Source: Paraburkholderia tropica (lineage in GTDB: Bacteria; Pseudomonadota; Gammaproteobacteria; Burkholderiales; Burkholderiaceae). From it: a DNA stretch of 64,000 bases. Each line of letters begins with the position of its first letter. The first letter of the stretch is position 1. Location of the stretch: positions 124,001 to 188,000 of the forward strand of contig NZ_FNZM01000003.1 of assembly GCF_900109265.1 (NCBI RefSeq). The letters are read 5' to 3'. Shown here piece by piece: positions 24,908 to 33,782 of this stretch. Under the pieces are notes generated by a model. It did not search any database. It had not been told where the DNA came from and saw nothing but the letters and a program-made list of their open reading frames with translations. Both the position numbers and the translations under genes were made by a program.

Positions 24908-26056
24908 ATGAAAAAACACACCATAGCGCGCGCGAGCGCCATTCTCGCTACGGTCTTGCTCGGCGCTACGGCGGCGCATGCGCAGAGCAGCGTGACGCTG
25001 TACGGCGCCATCGACGAAGGCGTGAACTTCACCTCCAATGCGGCGGGCCATCATGCCTTCGCGATGGTCAGCGGCGACAGCCAGGAGTCGATGTGGGGCC
25101 TCAAGGGCGTCGAGGATCTGGGCGGCGGACTGAGCGCGATCTTCACACTCGAAAACGGCTTCAATGCGTCCACCGGCGCGGCGAATCAGGGCGGCCGCCT
25201 GTTCGGTCGTCAGGCTTTCGTGGGCCTCGCCTCGCAACAGGCGGGCACGCTCACGCTTGGCCGCCAGTACGACGCCACCGTCGATCTGTGGAGCCCGTTC
25301 ACGGCGGCGGGCAGCACGATCGGCGATCTCGCCGCGCATCCGTTCGACAACGACAACGCCGACTACGACACGCGCGTGAACAACGCGGTCAAGTATCTGT
25401 CGCCGGTGTTCGGCGGCGCGCAGGTCGAAGCGGTCTACGGCTTCAGCAATTCGACGGGCTTCGCCGACAACCGCAACTACAGCGCGGGCGTGACGTGGTC
25501 CGCCGGTTCGCTGAGCGCGGCCGCGGCCTATATGCGCACGAACAATGGCGGCACAACGGCGAACGGCGCGCTGGGCAGCGACGCGGTATTCACGGCGTCG
25601 TCGCAGCAGAATATCAACGCGGGCGTCAAATGGACCTTCTCCGACGGCTCGAACGTGGGCTTCGCGTATTCGCACGTCGATGTCGACGATCCGACCGCGA
25701 ACGCCTATGTGAGCGACATCGGCGGCAATGCCTGGAAGTCGTGGAAATTCGATAACTTCGAACTGAACGGCCAGTATTTCATCCAGCCCGATCTGTCGCT
25801 GGCGGGCGCGGTCACGTATACGCACGGCTCGTTCAAGGAGACGCAGGCAAGTACCAGTCCGTACTGGCTGCAATGCGCGCTCGCGCTCAGTTACAGCCTG
25901 AGCAAGCGCACTTCGGTGTACACGCAGGGCGCGTGGCAGCACACCAACGGCAGCACGGGAACGGATCTGGACGCGGCGCATATCGTCGGGTCCGCCGATC
26001 TGTCGTCGAGCGGCAACCAGATGGTCTGGCGCGTGGGCCTGCTGCACAAGTTCTAA
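24908..26056 (+). CDS. Outer-membrane porin (Gram-negative porin family)
   Basis: A 382-residue trimeric-porin-type protein. The signal peptide MKKHTIARASAILATVLLGA ends at AHA, the mature start is QSSVTLYGAIDEGVNF, and the C-terminus ends in Phe (MVWRVGLLHKF) as outer-membrane insertion requires. Loop 3-type sequence follows GGRLFGRQAFVGLASQQAGT and LTLGRQYD. This is the Burkholderia/Neisseria general porin family, common in several copies per genome. Its position after polyamine genes and before an AraC regulator may reflect coregulated uptake. Confidence 0.93.
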   Translation: MKKHTIARASAILATVLLGATAAHAQSSVTLYGAIDEGVNFTSNAAGHHAFAMVSGDSQESMWGLKGVEDLGGGLSAIFTLENGFNASTGAANQGGRLFGRQAFVGLASQQAGTLTLGRQYDATVDLWSPFTAAGSTIGDLAAHPFDNDNADYDTRVNNAVKYLSPVFGGAQVEAVYGFSNSTGFADNRNYSAGVTWSAGSLSAAAAYMRTNNGGTTANGALGSDAVFTASSQQNINAGVKWTFSDGSNVGFAYSHVDVDDPTANAYVSDIGGNAWKSWKFDNFELNGQYFIQPDLSLAGAVTYTHGSFKETQASTSPYWLQCALALSYSLSKRTSVYTQGAWQHTNGSTGTDLDAAHIVGSADLSSSGNQMVWRVGLLHKF

Positions 26057-26128
26057 AGCCGCGCGGGCGCGGGCGCGCTCGCCGGGGCCGCACTATACTG
26101 CTGGCCTTTGCACCGCTCGTCCGCGCCC

Positions 26129-26995
26129 ATGCCGTCCGCCGCTTCGTCAGGCCGTTCACGCAACGCGCCGCTTTCGTCGCCCTCTTCAAACTTGCCCGCG
26201 CGGAGCACGAATCCCGCCGATTATCAGCGCGCGCCCGGTCCCGCTTCGGTGCTCGCGAAGGAATACGCGGACGGCTTCGAGGTCGGCGAGCATCGTCACG
26301 CACGCGCGCAACTGATCTACGCGACGCGCGGCGTGCTCGAAGTGACGGTCGCGCACACGCTCTGGCTCGTGCCGCCGCAACGCGCGCTCTGGATGCCCGC
26401 CGACACGCCGCACGCCATGCGCGCGCGCGGCGCGGTCTCGCTGCGCAGCCCGTATATCCGCGACGGACATTGCCCGCCGGGTTTTCCGTCGACGCCGCAC
26501 GCCGTCAACGTCACGCCGTTGCTGCGCGAATTGATCGTGCGCGCGGCATCGATTCCCGTCGACGACGAACCCACGGGCCGCGACGCGCTGGTCATCGCGC
26601 ATCTGCTCGCCGAAATCGACTGGGTGCCCGGCCATCCGCTGCGTATGCCCGCGGGCGGCGACCGCCGGCTCAAGCACATCTGCGGCGCGATTCTCCGCGC
26701 GCCCGGCGATCCGCGCACGCTCGACGCCTGGGCCGCTGAGGCGGGTGCATCCACGCGCACGCTCGCGCGGCTCTTTATCGCCGAAACCGGGCTGTCGTTC
26801 GTGCACTGGCGTCAGCTCGTGCGCGTGCAGCACGCGCTGCCGCTGCTCGCGAGCGGCATGCCGGTCGCCGACGTGAGCGCCGCGCTCGGTTACGACACGC
26901 CGGGCGCGTTCGCGGCCATGTTCCGCCGCGTGACGGGCGCGACGCCGAGCGCGTATTTCAATGCGGCGGATTGCAAGCTGTCCGATCCGGCGTAG
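26129..26995 (+). CDS. AraC-family transcriptional regulator
   Basis: A 288-residue regulator with a cupin-type sensor domain (about residues 40-150: HRHARAQLIYATRGVLEVTV and PPQRALWMPADTPHAM) and a C-terminal AraC HTH (about 185-283: LDAWAAEAGASTRTLARLFI, then ETGLSFVHWRQLVRV). ATG 26129 is chosen over TTG 26108. It reads in the same direction as the hydrolase downstream, 78 nt before that gene's start. Target unknown; the hydrolase or porin are candidates. Confidence 0.88.
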   Translation: MPSAASSGRSRNAPLSSPSSNLPARSTNPADYQRAPGPASVLAKEYADGFEVGEHRHARAQLIYATRGVLEVTVAHTLWLVPPQRALWMPADTPHAMRARGAVSLRSPYIRDGHCPPGFPSTPHAVNVTPLLRELIVRAASIPVDDEPTGRDALVIAHLLAEIDWVPGHPLRMPAGGDRRLKHICGAILRAPGDPRTLDAWAAEAGASTRTLARLFIAETGLSFVHWRQLVRVQHALPLLASGMPVADVSAALGYDTPGAFAAMFRRVTGATPSAYFNAADCKLSDPA

Positions 26996-27073
26996 CGGAT
27001 GTCCGGCCGCGCGACGCAGCGCGTGCCGCGTCTGCGTATCGTCCTGAAACGCTCAACTCAGGAGGAATACGCG

Positions 27074-27976
27074 ATGCAACGTGAAAACGTGGAGTTCGAT
27101 TCGGAAGGCGCGCGCCTGCGCGGCTGGTTTTACTTGCCGTCGGCGCAAACGGGACCGCATCCGGCCATCGTGATGGCGCACGGCTTTTCGGCGGTCAAGG
27201 AGCAATATCTCGACCGTTACGCCGAGGTGTTCGCCGCGGCGGGATTCGCCGTGCTCGTCTACGATCATCGCAATTTCGGCGCAAGCGAAGGTCTGCCGCG
27301 CCAGGAAGTCGATCCGGTGTCGCAGAAGCGCGGCTATCGCGACGCGATCAGCTACGTGCAGACGCGCGCCGACGTGGACGCGTCGCGCATCGGCATCTGG
27401 GGATCGAGCTTCAGCGGCGGTCACGTGCTCGAAGTCGCCGCGATCGACCGTCGCGTGAAGTGCGTGGTCTCGCAGGTGCCGCAAATCAGCGGCTATCAGT
27501 CGGCGTTGCGGCGCACGCGCGCGGATCAGGTGCCCGCGCTGCTGGCGCGCTTCGAAGCGGACCGCGCCCAGCGTTTCGCGGGCGGCGCACCGGCGATGCT
27601 GCCCGCCACCAGCGCCGATCCCGCCGAACCTTGCGCGATGGCGGGCGCGGACAGCCACGCGTTCTTCGCGGCAACGGCGGCCTTCGCGCCGGCCTGGCGC
27701 AACGAAGTGACCTTGCGCAGCGCCGAACGCTCGCGCGAAAACGAACCGGGCGTGTACATCGCGCGCATCAGCCCGACGCCGCTGCTGATGATCGTCGCCG
27801 ACGCCGACACGCTGACCGCCACCGACCTCTGCCTGCGCGCCTACGAAGACGCGCTCCAGCCCAAGCAGCTGGAGATGATCGCCGGCGGCCATTTCACGCC
27901 CTACGTCGAGCATTTCGACACCACCAGCCAACGCGCGGCGCAGTGGTTCGCGCGCCATCTGCGGCCCGTGGAATAA
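27074..27976 (+). CDS. Alpha/beta hydrolase
   Basis: A 300-residue alpha/beta hydrolase resembling dienelactone-hydrolase-type and S9/S15 cores. The oxyanion region is VMAHGFSAVKEQYLD. The nucleophile elbow is GIWGSSFSGG with Ser112 as likely nucleophile. An acid is in VADADTLTATD and the His in AGGHFTPYVEHF. AGGAGG precedes ATG 27074. A middle lid with many Ala and Arg residues is not informative. Substrate unknown; bacterial members act on small esters or lactones. Confidence 0.85.
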   Translation: MQRENVEFDSEGARLRGWFYLPSAQTGPHPAIVMAHGFSAVKEQYLDRYAEVFAAAGFAVLVYDHRNFGASEGLPRQEVDPVSQKRGYRDAISYVQTRADVDASRIGIWGSSFSGGHVLEVAAIDRRVKCVVSQVPQISGYQSALRRTRADQVPALLARFEADRAQRFAGGAPAMLPATSADPAEPCAMAGADSHAFFAATAAFAPAWRNEVTLRSAERSRENEPGVYIARISPTPLLMIVADADTLTATDLCLRAYEDALQPKQLEMIAGGHFTPYVEHFDTTSQRAAQWFARHLRPVE

Positions 27977-28005
27977 GGCCTGCGCCGCCATTCGAGGTAT
28001 TCGTC

Positions 28006-28032
28006 TAAAGTTTGGCTCAGACTTGCCGATAG
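28006..28032 (+). promoter_or_regulatory. Sigma-28 (FliA) flagellar promoter
   Basis: TAAAGTTT (28006-28013), an 11-bp spacer, and GCCGATAG (28025-28032) match the FliA consensus TAAAGTTT-N11-GCCGATAA in 15 of 16 positions. It lies 155 bp upstream of the chemotaxis receptor and places it in the motility regulon. Confidence 0.9.
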
Positions 28033-28186
28033 AGCGACTGTCGCGGCGCAAAGCACACACCTCCAACATCGATTGCGCCAGAACGGCAAGCTGGGCGGCG
28101 GCGCCGGCCATCACAACAACCCTTGGTCTTTAGGGGCGACAGCAAACGGAAGAGACACCTTTTTTTATTTTCGGGGATTGTCTCTC

Positions 28187-30004
28187 ATGCAGCTTTCGCG
28201 ATTCAACGTAGGGACGCGCCTCTCAGTCGCTTTCGGCGTCCTGCTGGTGCTGTTCGCCATCGTCGTCGGGGCGTCGCTCGTCGTCCTGCATTCGCTCAAC
28301 ACCGTGATCGCCTCGGGGCTCGACTCGGGCTCGGCCAAGATCGGCCTCGTCGGCCGCGCGCTCGGCAAGGCGCAGGGCGCGTCGCTCGCGATGCAACGCC
28401 TGATCGTCACGCACGACACCGCCGGCATGGAAGCGCAAAAGCGCAGCGTCGACGAAAAACTCGCGAGCTATCACGACGCCATCACGCAGGTCTCGGCCTT
28501 GCTCCAGCAAAGCGACGACACCGACGACCAGGAGCGCGAACTCCTCAATCAGATCAACCAGCTCGCGCAGGCCGCCGAACCGCTCGTGATGAACAACGCG
28601 GCGCTTGGCATGAAGGGCGACGCCACGGCCGCCGACATGCTCAACCAGCAGACGTCGCCCGCGCTGCAATCGTGGACCGATGCGATCGGCCGTTTCCGCG
28701 ACTACGAAGTCGACAAGAACAAGCGCGCCGCCGCGTCGGCGCATTCGACCTATGACGCGGGGCGCGGCACTTTGCTGGCGCTCGCGCTTGCGGGTCTGGT
28801 GATCTCGATCGGGCTCTCGATTCTCATCCGGCGCAGCATTCTGAACCAGCTCGGCGGCGAGCCGGCTTACGCGCAGGAAATCGCTCGCAACATCGCGCAA
28901 GGCCGTCTCGATCAACGCGTCGAGGTGCAGGGCGACGACACGTCGAGCCTGATCTTTTCGCTGCGCGAGATGCGCGACCAGCTCGAAGGCACCGTGCGCG
29001 GCATTCGCGACGCGACCGAGAGCGTGAAGTCGGCGTCGATCGAAATCGCGGCGGGCAATACCGATCTTTCGGCGCGCACGGAGCAGCAGGCCGCGTCGCT
29101 CGAAGAGACCGCGTCGAGCATGACGCAGATTACGACGACCGTGCGCCAGAGCGCCGACAACGCGCGCCACGCGAGCGAGCTGACGAGCAACGCGACGCAG
29201 GTCGTGGACGGCGGCGCGTCGACCGTCGAGGAGATGGTCGCGACCATGTCGCAGATCAGCGAAAGCTCCAGCAAGATTTCGGAGATCACCACGATCATCG
29301 AAGGCATCGCGTTCCAGACCAACATTCTCGCGCTCAACGCGGCCGTGGAAGCGGCGCGCGCGGGCGAACAGGGCCGCGGCTTCGCGGTGGTGGCGAGCGA
29401 AGTGCGTTCGCTCGCGCAGCGCTCGGCGGCGGCGGCGAAGGAGATCAAGGAGTTGATCGGCGCGTCGGTGGCGACGATCGAAGGCGGCGCGCATCAGGCT
29501 TCGCAGGTCAGCGCGTCGATGTCGCAAATCAAGGACTCGATCCGCCAGGTGTCGGGCATCGTCGGCGAAATCGCGGCGGCCGCCGAGGAGCAGAGCACCG
29601 GCATCGAGGAAGTCAATCAGGCCGTCGTGCAGATGGACAACGTCACGCAGCAGAACGCGGCGCTCGTCGAGGAAGCGGCGGCGGCGGCGAAGTCGCTCGA
29701 GGATCAGGCGCAGCGTCTGCGCGAGGCGGTGTCGGTGTTCCACCTCGCGGGCGGTTCTGGCGCGATGTCGGCGGGCGTCGAGCCGCTGCGCCGTCCCGTG
29801 CTGGCGTCGAAGCCGGCGAGCCAGTCGAGCCAGGCCAGCATGAAGCGTGCGGGCAGCGCGGCCAGCGCGAAGCCCGCGCCGAAGCCGAAGCAGATCGAGG
29901 CGCGAGCAGAGGCGCGAACCGAGGCGCGAACCGAGCCGCGCGCGCCTGTGCGCGAAGCGGTTGTCGTCGCGAAGGACGACAGCAACGACTGGGAAACGTT
30001 CTGA
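28187..30004 (+). CDS. Methyl-accepting chemotaxis protein (Tar/Tsr type)
   Basis: A 605-residue receptor. A membrane helix at about 10-32, a periplasmic four-helix sensor (about 35-200), a second helix ([19 protein letters not shown]), HAMP (about 215-268), and a signalling domain with the hairpin tip [19 protein letters not shown]. The C-terminus ends DWETF, close to the NWETF pentapeptide that tethers CheR and CheB in enteric receptors, after a long Pro/Lys/Ala linker. The upstream sigma-28 promoter supports a motility role. Ligand not predictable; sensor domain lacks a recognisable motif. Confidence 0.94.
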   Translation: MQLSRFNVGTRLSVAFGVLLVLFAIVVGASLVVLHSLNTVIASGLDSGSAKIGLVGRALGKAQGASLAMQRLIVTHDTAGMEAQKRSVDEKLASYHDAITQVSALLQQSDDTDDQERELLNQINQLAQAAEPLVMNNAALGMKGDATAADMLNQQTSPALQSWTDAIGRFRDYEVDKNKRAAASAHSTYDAGRGTLLALALAGLVISIGLSILIRRSILNQLGGEPAYAQEIARNIAQGRLDQRVEVQGDDTSSLIFSLREMRDQLEGTVRGIRDATESVKSASIEIAAGNTDLSARTEQQAASLEETASSMTQITTTVRQSADNARHASELTSNATQVVDGGASTVEEMVATMSQISESSSKISEITTIIEGIAFQTNILALNAAVEAARAGEQGRGFAVVASEVRSLAQRSAAAAKEIKELIGASVATIEGGAHQASQVSASMSQIKDSIRQVSGIVGEIAAAAEEQSTGIEEVNQAVVQMDNVTQQNAALVEEAAAAAKSLEDQAQRLREAVSVFHLAGGSGAMSAGVEPLRRPVLASKPASQSSQASMKRAGSAASAKPAPKPKQIEARAEARTEARTEPRAPVREAVVVAKDDSNDWETF

Positions 30005-30073
30005 TGACGTGAAGCGGCGGAGCAGGCCGGGTATCATGCGTTCACCCGCTTGCCTGCTTTTCCGCCGCTTCTC

Positions 30074-30289
30074 ATGAAAGTCGAAGACCTCGAACGCCTC
30101 GTCACCCTCGCCATGCCGTTCGGCAAATACAAAGGCCGGCTCATCGCCGACCTGCCGGGGCACTATCTGAACTGGTTCGCCCGCGAAGGCTTTCCGCCTG
30201 GCGAGATCGGCCGTCTGCTTGCGTTGATGCAGGAGATGGACCACAACGGTCTGCGCAGCCTGCTCGATCCGCTGCGCAAACGCGGCTGA
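30074..30289 (+). CDS. DUF3820-family small protein
   Basis: A 71-residue protein beginning MKVEDLERLVTLAMPFGKYK. The motif MPFGKYKGRLIADLPGHYLN, followed by WFAREGFPPGEIGRLL, defines the DUF3820 family, related to the QueC/exonuclease-associated short modules. Function unknown. ATG 30074 is preferred over the in-frame start at 30050 because family members start here. Confidence 0.85.
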   Translation: MKVEDLERLVTLAMPFGKYKGRLIADLPGHYLNWFAREGFPPGEIGRLLALMQEMDHNGLRSLLDPLRKRG

Positions 30290-30366
30290 CGCTGCGCTCT
30301 TTACCGTCTTCCTGATGGCCTTTCACGGCTGCGCACAACCTCCGCGCGCAGCCGCCTCACTTCCTT

Positions 30367-30388
30367 CAGTCTTCGCTCAGTCTTCGCT
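30367..30388. repeat. Two 11-bp tandem repeats
   Basis: CAGTCTTCGCT occurs twice in tandem directly beyond the stop codon of the TonB receptor gene. It has no clear role. Confidence 0.6.
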
Positions 30389-32550
30389 CAGTAGCGATAC
30401 CCGAGCGTGAGCATCACCGCGCGGTCGTCGCCGAGCGCCACGGCATTGCTCAAGCCGCCCGTGTAGTAATGCCGGTTGAAGATGTTGCTCAGACGCAGCG
30501 CCGCGTGCCAGCGCGGCGCGCTATAGCCCACGCCCACGTCGCTGACCACGAAGCCCGGAATCGTGTAGCCGTACGCGTACATACTGCTCTGGCCGCGCAC
30601 GCCGCCGTTGATTTCCCAGCGATACAGCTCGCCCGGCAGCTTGTAGCGCGCGAACACGTTGAAGCTGTGACGCGGCACGTTGTTGATGCGCGTGCCGTCG
30701 GTCGAAGGCGTCTGGCCGCCGTCGTCGGCGATCACGGCCGAGGTGTACGCATAGCCGCCCGTCACGCTCAGGTGATTGGTCGGCGCGGTGTTGAAGCTGA
30801 ATTCGAAGCCGCGCGAATGCTCCTCGCCCACGGCGATGCTGTAGCCGTCGTTGTTCGGATCGTCTTCGAGCACGTTGCGGCGGCGCAGATCGAACGCCGC
30901 GACCGTCACGCTAGTGCGGCCTTTTTCGATGTCGAACTTCACGCCCGCTTCCCACTGCTTGCCCGTTTCCGGATCGAACGCGCTGCCGTTCACGTCCGCG
31001 CCGCTGTTCGGATAGAACGAAGTCGCGTAGCTCACGTACGGACGCACGCCCGGCAGCAGTTCGTACATCAGCGCGACCGAGCCCGTGGTCGCGCTCGACG
31101 GATTGCCGCTACGCGTGTCCTTGAGTTCGTTCAGCACGTCGCTCGACGCGTTGTCGTAACGCACGCCCGCGAGCACGCGCCAGCGCTGGCCGAGCGCGAT
31201 CTGGTCGCGCGCGTAGAAGCCGAGATCGCGGATCGTGGTGTACGTATGCGTCTTCGGCGTGGACGGGCAGGTGATCGTGCCCGTGTAAGCCGGGTCGTAC
31301 ATGTTGATGGAACCGACCGTGCAGGTGGTCGAGGCGGCGTCTTCGCGACCGCGCATGTAGTCGATGCCGAAGGTCACTTCGTGGCGGCCGAGCGCGGTAT
31401 CGAAGGTCTTTTGCGCGTTGTTGTCGAGCGAGATCGTGTCGCCGGACCATTGCGAATCGGTGGCCGTGCGGCTCAGCGTATAGCCGTTCGAGGCGACCTT
31501 GCCGTTGGCCACCAGCTGGCCGCCGAGCGAGAACTGCTGCCAGCGGAAGTTCTGGTTGACGGTCCAGCCCGAATCGAAGTGATGGGCGAAGCTGTAGCCC
31601 ACGCGCGCCTCGTGACCCGAGTACGGCTGCTGGTCGGGCTCGCCCGTGAAGGTGCTGCGCGAGAGGCTGCCGTTCTTGTTCGCGAGCACCGAGCCCGACC
31701 ACGGCAGGCCTTGCTGGCGGATGTAATTGCGTTCCTGATAGCTGGTCAGGATCGTGAATTCCGTGCGTGGACCGAGATCGAGCGACAGCGACGGCGCGAT
31801 GTAGCGATTGCGCGACCAGACGTAATCGGTGGCGTCGTTCGAATTCATCGCCAGCGCGTTGATGCGGAACGCGGCCTTGCCGTTCTCCGAGAGCGGCGTG
31901 CCCATGTCGACGCTGCCCTGGTAGTAGCCGTGGCTGCCGACGGTGGCGTCCACATCGGCGAAGGTGTAGTCCACCGGGCGCTTGCTGACTTCGTTGACCA
32001 TGCCGCCGGGCAGCACGAGGCCCGAGAGCAGCGTGGCCGGACCCTTGAGCACTTCGATCTGCTGCAGGCCGAAGGTCTCTTCGGCGAAGCGGTTGTTGAT
32101 GGCGGCGCGCAGGCCGTCGAGGTAGACCGAATCCGACGCGGTCTGGCCGCGAATGATGAAGTCGTCCCAGCCGCGCCGGCCATAGGTGCCCGAGATCACG
32201 CCGGGCACGTCGTGCAGCGCGTCGTTGAGCGTCTGGACCTGCTGCGCGTCCATCAGATCGCGCGTCACCACGCTGATCGACTGCGGCGTTTCCTTCAAGG
32301 GCACCGACGACTTCGTCACCTGCGCGGCGGCGGGCATGTCGAAGGCCGCGCGCGGCGCGCCGCTCGCGCTGATCTTGACCGTGGGCAATTCGCCGTTGCC
32401 GGCGGCGCTTGCGGGCGCATCCGCGCCAGCTTTCTGCGGGCTTTCTGATGCAGCGCTGGCGGCATCGGCGGAAGCGGCTTGCGCGAGCACGAGCGTTGGG
32501 GTGGCGGAGAAGGCGAGCAGCAGTGCAGCGTAGATCTGGCGGTGACGCAT
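30388..32550 (-). CDS. TonB-dependent siderophore receptor
   Basis: A 720-residue outer-membrane receptor. Signal peptide ends at VLAQ (about residue 24); plug domain about 60-200 has KETPQSISVVTRDLMDAQQV, VPGVISGTYGRRGWDDFIIR and LQQIEVLKGPATLLSGLVLP; the beta-barrel follows. The last residues VMLTLGYRY end in an aromatic residue. It resembles FoxA/FhuE-type hydroxamate siderophore receptors, judging from the plug. A Fur-like box lies just upstream. No siderophore synthesis genes are near, so uptake of a foreign siderophore is likely (inference). Confidence 0.92.
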   Translation of the reverse strand: MRHRQIYAALLLAFSATPTLVLAQAASADAASAASESPQKAGADAPASAAGNGELPTVKISASGAPRAAFDMPAAAQVTKSSVPLKETPQSISVVTRDLMDAQQVQTLNDALHDVPGVISGTYGRRGWDDFIIRGQTASDSVYLDGLRAAINNRFAEETFGLQQIEVLKGPATLLSGLVLPGGMVNEVSKRPVDYTFADVDATVGSHGYYQGSVDMGTPLSENGKAAFRINALAMNSNDATDYVWSRNRYIAPSLSLDLGPRTEFTILTSYQERNYIRQQGLPWSGSVLANKNGSLSRSTFTGEPDQQPYSGHEARVGYSFAHHFDSGWTVNQNFRWQQFSLGGQLVANGKVASNGYTLSRTATDSQWSGDTISLDNNAQKTFDTALGRHEVTFGIDYMRGREDAASTTCTVGSINMYDPAYTGTITCPSTPKTHTYTTIRDLGFYARDQIALGQRWRVLAGVRYDNASSDVLNELKDTRSGNPSSATTGSVALMYELLPGVRPYVSYATSFYPNSGADVNGSAFDPETGKQWEAGVKFDIEKGRTSVTVAAFDLRRRNVLEDDPNNDGYSIAVGEEHSRGFEFSFNTAPTNHLSVTGGYAYTSAVIADDGGQTPSTDGTRINNVPRHSFNVFARYKLPGELYRWEINGGVRGQSSMYAYGYTIPGFVVSDVGVGYSAPRWHAALRLSNIFNRHYYTGGLSNAVALGDDRAVMLTLGYRY

Positions 32551-32566
32551 TGAAAAGAACCCCAAG

Positions 32567-32585
32567 CTAAATGCGAATCATTATT
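32567..32585. promoter_or_regulatory. Fur-like box
   Basis: The 19 bases here match the Fur consensus GATAATGATAATCATTATC at 13 of 19 positions, including the run AATCATTAT. They end 17 bp upstream of the receptor start codon. Iron-repressed expression is likely. Confidence 0.6.
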
Positions 32586-32747
32586 AATTGAGTTGCGCAT
32601 CCTACTACGGGTAATTACCTACAATCAATGCGTGTTGTATCGGTGCAAATATTTACGACAGGGTTGCATTCGGCTGACGAACCGGCTTCGCGGTGCTAAC
32701 GAGAATGCACACAAAACGGTACCAAAAGGTTCCGTTTTACGCGGATC

Positions 32748-33782
32748 TCAGGCGCGATCGAGCGTCTTGATCGCCACGCCCGCCGCCGCCGCGCGCGTCT
32801 CGACATGCAGTTTGCGGAACAGATGTTCAAGATGCTTGTTCACCGTGCGCGCCGCCATGCCGAGGATGTCGCCGATATCGCGGTTGGTCTTGCCGCGCGA
32901 GACCCAGAGCAGCACTTCGGCTTCGCGCGCGGTCAGGCCGAAGCGCTCGGCGAGCGCATTGCGATGCACGGTGTCGTCGGTTTCCTTGAGGATGACGATC
33001 CACTCGCCCGGTTCCGGTGCGGGCGTCGCGCTGGCCGAGCGCCGCACGTGGCCCGAGGTGAATTCGTGGACGGCGTCGCTCTGTGCGCCGCGCGCGAGCC
33101 AGTCGACGAACCAGGTGAGCAGCGACGGCGGCAGCTTCGGCTGCGCATCGTCGCCATCGTCGGCATCGCGGATGGTGGCCGTATCCGTGCGACCGGTGTC
33201 GTAGGCCGCGATCTGATGCGCGGCCTGCGGACTCTGCCAGCGGATCGCGCCGTCCGCGCCGACGATCAACGCCGCGCGCGCGTCGAGCGACAGCGCCGCC
33301 TGCGCGTAAAGCTGCGCGCGCGAACGCTGCACATGCGCGCCGATGCGCGCGCACAACTCCTCGGGCCGCACCGGCTTGGTCACATAATCGATGCCGCCCA
33401 CGCGAAAACCGCGCACCACGTGCTCGGTCTCGGTCAACGCCGTCATGAAGATCACGGGCAGATGCTCGTGCCGCGCGTCCTGCTTCATGCGGCGACAGGT
33501 TTCGAAGCCGTCCATGCCGGGCATCATCGCGTCGAGCAACACCACGTCGGGCGTCACGCGCGCGAGACGCTTGAGGGCGTCCTCGCCCGAGAGCGCGACC
33601 AGCACCGCATAGCCGTGCGCCTGCAGCGTATCGGAGAGAAACGCGAGGTTGTCCGGCGTATCGTCGACGATCAGCACCACGGGGCGGTCGCGCAGCCAGA
33701 CGGCCGCGTCGTCCGTGCGTGGCGTTGGCGCAAGCGCGGCGTGCGCGTCAAGTGGCGCCGCGCGCAAGTCGGTCGAGTTCAT
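32748..33782 (-). CDS. Response regulator with LuxR-type DNA-binding domain
   Basis: A 344-residue regulator. The receiver domain (about residues 34-152) has the acidic pair in VVLIVDDTPDN, the phospho-acceptor Asp84 in VVLLDAMMPGMDG, and Lys in DYVTKPV. A variable middle segment (about 155-270) precedes a C-terminal LuxR HTH (GLTAREAEVLLWVSRGKTNR, then DIGDILGMAARTVNKHLEHL). Its start lies 35 nt inside the end of the kinase gene, so the pair is coupled. The middle segment resembles a PAS-like domain. It probably binds the dyad in the divergent promoter. Confidence 0.92.
   Translation of the reverse strand: MNSTDLRAAPLDAHAALAPTPRTDDAAVWLRDRPVVLIVDDTPDNLAFLSDTLQAHGYAVLVALSGEDALKRLARVTPDVVLLDAMMPGMDGFETCRRMKQDARHEHLPVIFMTALTETEHVVRGFRVGGIDYVTKPVRPEELCARIGAHVQRSRAQLYAQAALSLDARAALIVGADGAIRWQSPQAAHQIAAYDTGRTDTATIRDADDGDDAQPKLPPSLLTWFVDWLARGAQSDAVHEFTSGHVRRSASATPAPEPGEWIVILKETDDTVHRNALAERFGLTAREAEVLLWVSRGKTNRDIGDILGMAARTVNKHLEHLFRKLHVETRAAAAGVAIKTLDRA

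Noticed and set aside
29900..29945. GCGCGAACCGAGG-type short repeats in the receptor gene
   Set aside because: They are codon repeats for an Ala-Arg-Thr-Glu linker, not a CRISPR or mobile repeat.
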